A stretch of 64,000 nt of DNA from an uncultured Acetatifactor sp. (GTDB lineage: Bacteria > Bacillota > Clostridia > Lachnospirales > Lachnospiraceae), in contig CAJTVB010000004.1 in assembly GCA_910579755.1 (NCBI GenBank), positions 62,001 to 126,000 of the forward strand, read 5' to 3'. A program made the position numbers and the translations under genes. Position 1 is the stretch's first letter. The number at the start of each line of letters is the position of its first letter. The notes beneath the pieces are model-generated. The model was given only the letters and a program-made list of their open reading frames with translations, did no database searches and had not been told where the DNA came from. Shown here piece by piece: positions 34,924 to 42,696 of the stretch.

Positions 34924-36075
34924 ATGAATGTAGCTTTTATACCGGTACGGGGCGGGAGCAAATCCATACCATTTAAAAATATACGTGAAATGGCGGGAAA
35001 GCCGTTGGTATATTGGACTGTAAAGGCGGCGGCTGAGTGTGACAATATCGATAGAGTTTATGTGGCCACAGACAGTGACAGGATCAAAGAGACTGTGGAA
35101 AGCTTTTTGCTGGATAAGGTTTGTGTTGTGGGAAGAAGTGCGGAAAGCGCTTCTGATACGGCATCCACAGAATCTGCAATGCTTGAGTTCGCAGAAAGTT
35201 ATAACTTTGACAATATCGTTTTGATACAGGCAACATCACCTTTGCTGACGGCTGCGGATTTAACAGGCGGATTTCTGGAATTCAACAGACAAGATACGGA
35301 CAGTGTATTGTCGGTTGTAAGACAGAAAAGATTTTGCTGGAAGGAAAGCGGGGAAGGCTTTGTTCGGCCCGAAAATTATGATGTTTTTCACAGGCCCAGA
35401 AGGCAGGAATTTGACGGATATCTGGTGGAGAACGGGGCGTTTTATATTACAAGCAGAAATGCTCTTCTTCAATCAAAAAATCGGATATCCGGAAATATCC
35501 GTGCCTATGAAATGGAGGAAGCTTCCTACTTTGAGATTGATGAGCCGGGGGATTGGATTATTATTGAGAAGCAGCTGGAAGCTAGGGAATGCGGAATAAG
35601 AGCAGCAATACCAGAGATTCGGATGTTTTTAACAGACTGCGACGGCTGTCTGACGGACGGAGGAATGTATTATTCCGAGAATGGGGACGAACTGAAAAAA
35701 TTTCATGTGCTGGACGGTATGGGCTTGAGACTTCTTCAGGAAAAGGGAATTCTTACAGGCATTATTACCGGTGAAAAAAGGGAACTGAATCGTCGCAGAG
35801 GTAAAAAGCTTCATTTGGATATTGTGGAGGAAGGAATACAGGACAAGCTCAGCGTAATAAGGCAGTTATGCGCAAAATATGGTGTGCAAATGGAGAATGT
35901 TGGCTACATTGGAGATGACATTAACGATTTGGAGGTAATAAAGGCAGTGGGGTTTGGGTGCAGTGTTCCTAATGGAATGCCGGAGGTGAAGAAAGCCGCA
36001 AAGTATATTACCAGCAGAGCCGGTGGACAAGGAGCGGTAAGAGAAGTAATAGATTTGATCTTAGGAGACGAATAG
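34924..36075 (+). CDS. Bifunctional CMP-nonulosonate synthetase / KdsC-like phosphatase
   Basis: This 383-residue fusion has two domains. Residues 1-225 are a NeuA cytidylyltransferase (AFIPVRGGSKSIPFKNIREMAGKPL, QATSPLL, HRPRRQ, NGAFYI). Residues 230-383 are a KdsC-like HAD phosphatase (FLTDCDGCLTDGGMYY, FHVLDGMGLRLL, GDDINDLEVI, NGMPEVKKAAKYIT). The pair would remove phosphate from a nonulosonic acid phosphate (such as Kdn-9-P) and load the acid on CMP. The phosphatase domain could also serve as KdsC for Kdo-8-P, for which no other candidate is visible. It is tightly coupled to the NeuB gene. Sequence 36076-36188 after it holds no gene. Confidence 0.9.
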   Translation: MNVAFIPVRGGSKSIPFKNIREMAGKPLVYWTVKAAAECDNIDRVYVATDSDRIKETVESFLLDKVCVVGRSAESASDTASTESAMLEFAESYNFDNIVLIQATSPLLTAADLTGGFLEFNRQDTDSVLSVVRQKRFCWKESGEGFVRPENYDVFHRPRRQEFDGYLVENGAFYITSRNALLQSKNRISGNIRAYEMEEASYFEIDEPGDWIIIEKQLEARECGIRAAIPEIRMFLTDCDGCLTDGGMYYSENGDELKKFHVLDGMGLRLLQEKGILTGIITGEKRELNRRRGKKLHLDIVEEGIQDKLSVIRQLCAKYGVQMENVGYIGDDINDLEVIKAVGFGCSVPNGMPEVKKAAKYITSRAGGQGAVREVIDLILGDE

Positions 36076-36188
36076 ATAATGCTCTATACTTATTCAAGCG
36101 AAATGTAAAGGCTGTACTATGAATCAAAGACAAAACGGATTGTTGGAACTTAAAAATTTAAGGGTAGATTAAAGAGGATGAGAGGAAA

Positions 36189-37457
36189 ATGCGGCCTAAA
36201 CTGGTTATTTGCATCCCCACTTATAACAGAAGCAGCGTAATCAGCCAGGTGCTTGATCACGAAGCCGGAATGTTAAAAGAAAATGGTATAGACATAATTA
36301 TATATGATTCGAGTGAGAATCGGGAGACAGAAAACATTTTTGAGACATATAAGAATAAAGGTTTTGATAATCTGTTTTTAAAAAAAGTGGATTCAAGGAT
36401 TCCATCGAACCGAAAAATATATATGATATGGCAGGATATGGAAAAGAGTGAGTACGACTATATATGGCTGATTCATGACCACAGGATTTGCACACATGTT
36501 GCCGTGAGCCATATTTTGCAGGCGCTGGAAGAAAATAAAGATTTTTATATTTTGAACACTTCGGGAAAAGGCAGGGCGGCAAGCACTGAGATATCCACAT
36601 TGAATGTCTTTTTTCGTGAGGGGGCTTCGCTTTTAACTTTATATGGGGCGTCCATTATAAATAGAAGGACATTTTTAAGTGGAACTCACTGGAAAAGACT
36701 GGAACGAAGATATTTGAAAGGAAGAGATATTAATTTTTCGCAGCTGGGATTTTATTATGAAAGAGCAAGTCAAATAAGCGGCTTTAAAGCATCGCTGTTG
36801 GAATTTCCGGCGGACGCTTTTATTTATATACCGTTGAAGGAGCAAGGGGGATTTGGCTGGTATAATGATGCTGTCAGGATTTGGACAAAATGCTGGGCAG
36901 CTACAATATTGAAGCTGCCGGTCTGCTATAAAGGTAAAATGGAACTGATCCGCAGTACAGAAAAAATACATTTGTCCGGACGCAAGCTGACAGCATATCA
37001 GAAGGATGGGGTATTTGACCTCGCTTGTTTTTTCAAGTATGTTATATGGATTAAAGTTGCTTCATCGGAAAGCATGTTGCAGCATTTTTTTTCGGCGGCG
37101 GGAAGACCCGGTCGGGCGTTAAGGGTTCATAACAGAACTTTTATCAAAAAAATAAAAAGAATGCGGAAGGCACACAAAAATATAGTAATCTTTGGAGCTG
37201 GAAAATATGCTCGTCTATGTGGTGAACTATTAGGGAACAACCAGGTGGAGTTTGACGCTTTTGTAGTGACTGTGAAAGAAAAGAATCCCGAAGAGCTGAT
37301 GCGGCATCCTGTGTTGCCGGCGGCGGAATATTTTGGTGGGAAAACTGATTTAATTGTTATCATTGCAACAGCATCGGATAAGACTCAAAAAGAGATATGG
37401 GAATACATAAAATCTTTGAATAGTTCAATAGATGTTGTAAGTTTTGAAAATTGGTGA
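36189..37457 (+). CDS. GT2-like glycosyltransferase with C-terminal Rossmann module
   Basis: This 422-residue protein has an N-terminal GT-A fold with LVICIPTYNRSSVI, IYDSSENRE and YIWLIHDHRI in the place of the DxD motif, followed by a helical middle. Residues about 325-422 are a Rossmann-like module (NIVIFGAGKYARLCG; LIVIIATASDK). It is a clear paralogue of the next protein (37524): the two share IPTYNR, YDSSEN, LYGA and the layout. The metal motif is atypical (HDH), so the enzyme class is less certain than for the classic GT2 genes. Start ATG 36189 follows GAGAGGA. Confidence 0.75.
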   Translation: MRPKLVICIPTYNRSSVISQVLDHEAGMLKENGIDIIIYDSSENRETENIFETYKNKGFDNLFLKKVDSRIPSNRKIYMIWQDMEKSEYDYIWLIHDHRICTHVAVSHILQALEENKDFYILNTSGKGRAASTEISTLNVFFREGASLLTLYGASIINRRTFLSGTHWKRLERRYLKGRDINFSQLGFYYERASQISGFKASLLEFPADAFIYIPLKEQGGFGWYNDAVRIWTKCWAATILKLPVCYKGKMELIRSTEKIHLSGRKLTAYQKDGVFDLACFFKYVIWIKVASSESMLQHFFSAAGRPGRALRVHNRTFIKKIKRMRKAHKNIVIFGAGKYARLCGELLGNNQVEFDAFVVTVKEKNPEELMRHPVLPAAEYFGGKTDLIVIIATASDKTQKEIWEYIKSLNSSIDVVSFENW

Positions 37458-37523
37458 GAAGCTAAGTAAGACTGTTGCTGAATTGATGTGTTAAGGATAG
37501 TTCTATAAGGAGTATTATCTGTT

Positions 37524-38840
37524 ATGATGGAAAACGCAAGGTCGGCAATCTGTATACCTACCTATAATCGGAATGAGGTGATAAGAGAGTTTATTGAAAA
37601 CGCGGCGGAATTGTATTTTCGATATGGATTTGATATCTACGTATATGATTCCAGCGAAAATGGACTTACTCAGGATGTGGTAACAGAAAAACTATCTATA
37701 TATAATAAGCTCCATTATGTGAGAATAGATCCGACGGTGCACTCTAATATGAAGGTGTATGGCATATTTCAGGAATTCGGTGATTCACAGAAATATGAGT
37801 ATCTTTGGGTGTGTTCGGATTCCATCCGGTGGTCAGAGCGGACGCTGAAAGCTGTATGCACTTGTATGGCACAGGGATATGATCTGATTGTACCCAACTA
37901 TCGGGATGTGGAGAAAGTCGGCGATAGAGAGTATACGGATCGAAATCGTTTCTTTTTGGACTGTGCCTGGCATATGACTTTGTATGGCGCTGTAATTTTG
38001 AAAAGATCCACCATGCTGACCGATGTGGATTGGGATGAATTGACACGAAAGTACGGTATTCCGGAATGTATTAATCATTCTCATGTGGCGTTTTATTTTG
38101 AAAAGCTGAGTCGATTTGAGGGCTGGAAGGCATTTCACCTTTCTTTGTCGGCAGAAGATTTACATTCATCAGTTCTAAAAAAAAGTCCGGGGTGGCGGGA
38201 TGAGACCTTTTACGTATGGTGCCATTGCTGGCCTGCGATGATCAGTAAGCTGCCGGAATGCTATGACAGTAACGGCAGCAAAAAAGCGGTGATCAAAAAA
38301 AGCGGCGTCAATTCCACAATTTTATCATTCCATAACCTGAGAGTACTCAGATACAGAAAAATATTAACCATAGATGTGTATCGGCGTTATGAAAGAGACT
38401 GGGGGGGCCTGACAAATGTACCTCGGGGGATTATTTATTTGTTAGCATGTTTTCCGGCTGAAAAGGTATTTTATACAAGTCCCCGGTGGCTTTGCAGGCA
38501 GGCAGCCATCCGGATAAACAGGCAAAGACATAAATTGTTGCTCAAACGCTTCTGCCGCCGCTTTGACCGGCTTTACATTTATGGAGCAGGGAAAATAGCA
38601 GCCAGATTCACCGCTTGTCTGGATGCATGGGGGATTTCATTTGAAGGCTATCTGGTTTCAGCCCTTTCCGACAATGAACAAATGGCAGGAGGACATAAGA
38701 TATCGACATACTCTCCGGAACTTTTACAGGACGAACGCGTTGGCGTCATTGTGGCATTGAATGAAGAGAATATGATACAGGTAATGCAGGGGTGTCTGAG
38801 CGGAGTGGACAGAAACAGGATTTTCAGCGAATATATATGA
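37524..38840 (+). CDS. GT2-like glycosyltransferase with C-terminal Rossmann module (paralogue of preceding gene)
   Basis: This 438-residue protein has AICIPTYNRNEVI, VYDSSENGLT, YLWVCSDSI and MTLYGAVI in the GT-A part, and from about residue 345 a Rossmann-like module (RLYIYGAGKIAARF; VIVALNEENM). It shares layout and motifs with the protein at 36189, so the two arose by duplication. A run of seven G occurs inside the gene at about 38401-38407; the frame is intact here. Start ATG 37524 or 37527 follows AAGGAG. It overlaps an in-frame upstream extension of the next gene, whose start is taken downstream. Confidence 0.75.
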   Translation: MMENARSAICIPTYNRNEVIREFIENAAELYFRYGFDIYVYDSSENGLTQDVVTEKLSIYNKLHYVRIDPTVHSNMKVYGIFQEFGDSQKYEYLWVCSDSIRWSERTLKAVCTCMAQGYDLIVPNYRDVEKVGDREYTDRNRFFLDCAWHMTLYGAVILKRSTMLTDVDWDELTRKYGIPECINHSHVAFYFEKLSRFEGWKAFHLSLSAEDLHSSVLKKSPGWRDETFYVWCHCWPAMISKLPECYDSNGSKKAVIKKSGVNSTILSFHNLRVLRYRKILTIDVYRRYERDWGGLTNVPRGIIYLLACFPAEKVFYTSPRWLCRQAAIRINRQRHKLLLKRFCRRFDRLYIYGAGKIAARFTACLDAWGISFEGYLVSALSDNEQMAGGHKISTYSPELLQDERVGVIVALNEENMIQVMQGCLSGVDRNRIFSEYI

Positions 38841-38848
38841 GGAAAACT

Positions 38849-40180
38849 ATGGTAAAGGTTTCGGTGATCATACCGGTTTATAATGTAGAGAAATATTTAC
38901 GTCAGTGCGTGGAAAGCGCCAGAAACCAGTCGATGCAGGAAATTGAGATTCTATGTATTAATGACGGGTCTACGGACGGGTCCGGAGAGATTCTGAGGCA
39001 GATGGCGGAGGAAGATTCCAGGATTCGGGTGGTGGATAAGGCCAATACAGGGTATGGTCATACCATGAATACTGGTATTGACATGGCGGCAGGAAGGTAT
39101 CTGGTTTTTTTGGAGAGCGACGACTTTATTTTGCCTCAAATGTGCCAGGTGTTTTACGAGCTGTGTGAAAAACATAATCTGGACATGGTCAAAGCGGATT
39201 TCTTTGAGTTTAAGACGAAGGGCGAACAGATTTGCAGCAGATATCGAAGGGTATCAAATTATAAAAATTATCATGAGGTGATCACTCCAGGAGAGCATAC
39301 GGAAATTTTTTACGCATCCATGTATACCTGGACCTGTATGTACCGGCGGGAGTTTATCAACAAATACGGAATCCGGCATCATGAGACGCCCGGCGCCTCC
39401 TACCAGGACAATGGCTTCTGGTTTCAGACAATGATGTATGGAACAAGAGTGTACCTGTTGGAGCAGGCTTTTTATATGTATCGGCAGGATAACCCGGAAT
39501 CGTCAATTCACAGCAGGGGAAAGGTTCATGCCTTTTCGGATGAATATGCGTTTATCAGGGAGAAAATAGAGACTTATCCGGGAAAAGCGGATCGACAGGT
39601 ATTCAGGGAGATCTGTGCCTTTTTTAACGTGCATCACAATATGAACAGCTTGACCAGGGTGGACAAGAAGTATACGGAGGAGTTGCTTGGGCTGATTATG
39701 GCCGAATTGGAGTTATATATTCACATGGGTGCCTGGCGTGTCAGGAAACTGGGGCGGGGGTTTTGGCAGAGGCTCCTCCCATGTCTGTTCCAGCCGGAGG
39801 AGGTCAAACAAAGCCTGTGGCGATATATAGACAGGGATGCGGAGCGAAAGAATCTTTTGGAGTCTTATTCTGCCTATATCCTTTACGGGGCCGGAAAATA
39901 TGCGCACAGGGTGCTGGAGGTGCTGGAGCAATGTAAGCTGTGGAACAAAGATATCTTATGCGGCGTGACGGACATTAAAATTGCGCCGGAAGAAATAGAA
40001 GGAATCAAGGTCAGGAATATAGAAGAGCTTTGGGCAGGCAGGAAAGAGGCGTTGACGATTGTATGCGCAAAAAGAGATACGGAGGCTTATGCGCAGATGT
40101 GGGACAATCTGCAGAAACAGGGCATAAGTCACATTGCCGCGGCGGATGAGTTGTTTGTGGAAGACTGGTGGCAGCTGTAA
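38849..40180 (+). CDS. Family 2 glycosyltransferase with C-terminal Rossmann module
   Basis: This 443-residue protein begins with a canonical GT2 domain: VSVIIPVYNVEKYL, ILCINDGSTDGS, NTGYGHTMNTGIDMAAG and FLESDDFI (DxD). From about residue 340 it has a Rossmann-like module (AYILYGAGKYAHRVLE; LTIVCAKRD). ATG 38849 has GAGGA 6 nt upstream; ATG 38837 is a close alternative, and a longer frame from 38792 would overlap the previous gene. It is the last gene before the CDP-sugar set and lies where composition returns to GC-rich. Acceptor and donor are unknown. Confidence 0.87.
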   Translation: MVKVSVIIPVYNVEKYLRQCVESARNQSMQEIEILCINDGSTDGSGEILRQMAEEDSRIRVVDKANTGYGHTMNTGIDMAAGRYLVFLESDDFILPQMCQVFYELCEKHNLDMVKADFFEFKTKGEQICSRYRRVSNYKNYHEVITPGEHTEIFYASMYTWTCMYRREFINKYGIRHHETPGASYQDNGFWFQTMMYGTRVYLLEQAFYMYRQDNPESSIHSRGKVHAFSDEYAFIREKIETYPGKADRQVFREICAFFNVHHNMNSLTRVDKKYTEELLGLIMAELELYIHMGAWRVRKLGRGFWQRLLPCLFQPEEVKQSLWRYIDRDAERKNLLESYSAYILYGAGKYAHRVLEVLEQCKLWNKDILCGVTDIKIAPEEIEGIKVRNIEELWAGRKEALTIVCAKRDTEAYAQMWDNLQKQGISHIAAADELFVEDWWQL

Positions 40181-40287
40181 GACCGGTAACACATGGAAAC
40201 TGGCAATTTGTAGAATCAGGTAAATGGAAGAGCCATGCAGGACGTGAAAGCAGATGGGGGAAAGAAAGGCCCGGAAAGGACGAGCGA

Positions 40288-41067
40288 ATGAAGGTTGTGA
40301 TTCTGGCAGGCGGATTGGGTACAAGGATCAGCGAGGAAAGTCATTTGAAGCCCAAGCCAATGATTGAGATTGGTGGAAAGCCCATTATCTGGCATATCAT
40401 GAAGATATATTCCTATTACGGATATAATGAATTCATTGTCTGCTGTGGCTATAAGCAGCATGTCATTAAGGAGTGGTTTGCCAATTACTATCTGTACAAC
40501 AGTGATGTGACATTTGATTTCACTAAAGAAAACCGCATGGAGGTGCATACCAACATGGCAGAGCCCTGGAAGGTCACTCTGGTGGATACGGGGTTGAATA
40601 CCATGACAGGAGGAAGGATTAAAAGAATTCAGCCCTATGTGGGGGAAGAGTCGTTTATGCTCACCTACGGAGACGGTGTGGCGGATTTGAACATCAGGGA
40701 TTTGGAGGCATTTCATCGATCACACGGACGGATAGCTACTTTGACCGCTGTGAACATCGGACAGAGGTTCGGAGTGCTGGAAATCGAAGGAGATGGATCG
40801 ATCAGCAGGTTCCGGGAAAAGAGTAATTCCGACGGAGGCGTTATCAATGCAGGCTTTATGATTTTGAATCCGGAGATATTTGGTTACATAGAGGGAGACG
40901 CCACCGTGTTTGAAAAGGAGCCCATAGAAAGAGCCGCCGCCGATAAGGAGTTGATGGCTTATCCCCACAATGGCTTCTGGAAGTGTATGGATACCCAGAG
41001 GGACAGACAACAGCTGGAGGATCTGATCGCTGCAGGCAATGCGCCATGGATGCGCTGGGAAGCGTGA
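40288..41067 (+). CDS. rfbF: Glucose-1-phosphate cytidylyltransferase
   Basis: RfbF makes CDP-glucose from CTP and glucose-1-phosphate, the entry to CDP-dideoxy sugars. The 259-residue protein has the expected length and motifs: MKVVILAGGLGTRISEES, KPKPMIEIGGKPI, LTYGDGVADL, and FWKCMDTQRD. ATG 40288 (AAAGGA upstream) is used; an upstream in-frame ATG (40168) adds 40 unrelated residues overlapping the previous gene. It heads the set rfbF-rfbH-yerE-like-reductase-rfbG. Confidence 0.96.
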   Translation: MKVVILAGGLGTRISEESHLKPKPMIEIGGKPIIWHIMKIYSYYGYNEFIVCCGYKQHVIKEWFANYYLYNSDVTFDFTKENRMEVHTNMAEPWKVTLVDTGLNTMTGGRIKRIQPYVGEESFMLTYGDGVADLNIRDLEAFHRSHGRIATLTAVNIGQRFGVLEIEGDGSISRFREKSNSDGGVINAGFMILNPEIFGYIEGDATVFEKEPIERAAADKELMAYPHNGFWKCMDTQRDRQQLEDLIAAGNAPWMRWEA

Positions 41068-41068
41068 A

Positions 41069-41128
41069 GGGAATGAAGATTTTCTAAGACAGCAAAATAC
41101 GCTGTCAAAGAAAATCTAAGTCATTCCC
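41069..41128. repeat. 60-bp interrupted inverted repeat (large stem-loop)
   Basis: Starting 2 nt after the rfbF stop, three nested arms pair exactly: GGGAATGA (41069) with TCATTCCC (41121), AGATTTTCT (41077) with AGAAAATCT (41109), and ACAGC (41089) with GCTGT (41101), separated by small symmetric 3-nt internal loops. No T-run follows. It may be a small repeat element or an mRNA structure between rfbF and rfbH. Confidence 0.75.
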
Positions 41129-41129
41129 C

Positions 41130-41153
41130 GAAGAATCGCTAAAGCGATTCTTC
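41130..41153. repeat. Second perfect hairpin between rfbF and rfbH
   Basis: A 10-bp perfect stem, GAAGAATCGC (41130-41139) and GCGATTCTTC (41144-41153), with a TAAA loop, placed 1 nt after the larger inverted repeat. It is not followed by a T-tract. The remaining sequence to the rfbH start holds no gene. Confidence 0.7.
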
Positions 41154-41243
41154 ACAGAGCTTCACTAATTGTTTGCGCCATTTTTAACGGCACTGCGTGT
41201 TACAGTACGCAAAGGGGTATAGAAAAGGGACAGGAGTAGACAT

Positions 41244-42584
41244 ATGTTTGAGAATAAAACAGAGGAACAGGCAAAAAAAGAAATTTTGGATATGGTGGCA
41301 GGCTATTGCCACACCTTCCATGGACGGAAAAAGACCTTTGAGCCAGGAGACAGGATTCCTTATGCATCCCGGGTGTATGACCAAGAAGAAATGTGTAATC
41401 TGGTGGATTCGGCGTTGGAGTTCTGGCTGACATCGGGGAGGTATACAGAAGAATTTGAGAAATCTTTTGCGGAATACCTGGGGGTCAGGTACTGTTCTTT
41501 GGTGAATTCCGGTTCCTCCGCTAATCTTCTGGCCTTTATGGCATTGACATCTCCTCTCCTGAAAGACAGGCAGGTCAGGCGCGGGGACGAGATGATCACC
41601 GTTGCGGCGGGATTTCCTACCACAGTTACTCCGGCAATCCAGTACGGCGTGGTTCCGGTGTTCATCGACGTTACCATACCCCAGTACAATCTGGACGTAA
41701 CCCAGCTGGAGGCGGCTCTGTCTCCCAGAACCAAGTTGGTCATGGCCGCTCATACCCTGGGCAATCCCTTTGATCTGGAAGCGGTGCGGGCATTTTGCGA
41801 TAAGCATGGGCTGTGGCTGATCGAGGATAATTGCGACGCGCTGGGATCAGTGTATACCTGGAATGGCCAGGATAGGCTCACCGGAACCATTGGAGATATC
41901 GGAACTTCTTCGTTTTACCCGCCTCACCATATGACCATGGGTGAGGGAGGGGCTGTATATACCAATCATCCGCTGTTGAATCGATGTATTCGATCCTTCC
42001 GGGACTGGGGCAGGGATTGTGTCTGTCCTTCGGGCCGGGATAATCTGTGCGGGCATCGGTTCGACGGGCAGTACGGAGAGCTGCCATGTGGGTATGACCA
42101 TAAATATGTGTATTCCCATTTCGGATATAATCTGAAGGCTACCGATATGCAGGCGGCCATAGGATGTGCCCAGCTGAAGAAATTTCCCGGCTTTGTGGAA
42201 AAGAGAATCTATCATTTTGACAGGCTTTGGAAAGGCCTGGAGGGCTGTGCGGAATGGCTGATTCTGCCGGAGGCCTGCCCCCATTCCCGGCCCAGCTGGT
42301 TTGGTTTTCCTGTAACCTGCAGAGAGGGCGTTGACCGTAACCGGGTAGTGCCTTATATTGAAAGCAGGGGAATACAGACGCGAATGCTGTTTGCCGGAAA
42401 TCTGGTAAAGCATCCCTGTTTTGATCAGATGCGGGCATCGGGAACCGGCTATAGGGTTATAGGTGATCTGCATAATACGGATATTATCATGAACAGTACC
42501 TTCTGGGTAGGCGTTTATCCGGGAATGACAGATGCGAAGATCGATTATATGGCACAGATTATCAGAGAGTCCTTAGAACAGTAA
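41244..42584 (+). CDS. rfbH: CDP-4-keto-6-deoxyglucose 3-dehydratase (E1, DegT family)
   Basis: RfbH/E1 is a PMP- and 2Fe-2S-dependent enzyme that removes the C3 hydroxyl of CDP-4-keto-6-deoxyglucose. The 446-residue protein has the DegT fold with the special feature of the family: the PLP-lysine is replaced by histidine in SFYPPHHMTMGEGG. Cluster cysteines occur as CVCPSGRDNLC (C-x-C-x7-C) plus the Cys in EDNCDALGS. FRDWGRDC is also typical. The partner reductase E3 is not encoded in the window. Start ATG 41244 follows GACAGGAG with a spacing of about 9 nt. Confidence 0.96.
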   Translation: MFENKTEEQAKKEILDMVAGYCHTFHGRKKTFEPGDRIPYASRVYDQEEMCNLVDSALEFWLTSGRYTEEFEKSFAEYLGVRYCSLVNSGSSANLLAFMALTSPLLKDRQVRRGDEMITVAAGFPTTVTPAIQYGVVPVFIDVTIPQYNLDVTQLEAALSPRTKLVMAAHTLGNPFDLEAVRAFCDKHGLWLIEDNCDALGSVYTWNGQDRLTGTIGDIGTSSFYPPHHMTMGEGGAVYTNHPLLNRCIRSFRDWGRDCVCPSGRDNLCGHRFDGQYGELPCGYDHKYVYSHFGYNLKATDMQAAIGCAQLKKFPGFVEKRIYHFDRLWKGLEGCAEWLILPEACPHSRPSWFGFPVTCREGVDRNRVVPYIESRGIQTRMLFAGNLVKHPCFDQMRASGTGYRVIGDLHNTDIIMNSTFWVGVYPGMTDAKIDYMAQIIRESLEQ

Positions 42585-42696
42585 TATCGGGAGATATATG
42601 GATTCCTGTATGTGGGAAAACAAGTGGATGCGGTAACAGTTTGCGGACAGGAGTGTTTGGGGGCGTGTCCGGGGGACAGGCAGAGGAGGAGAGATT

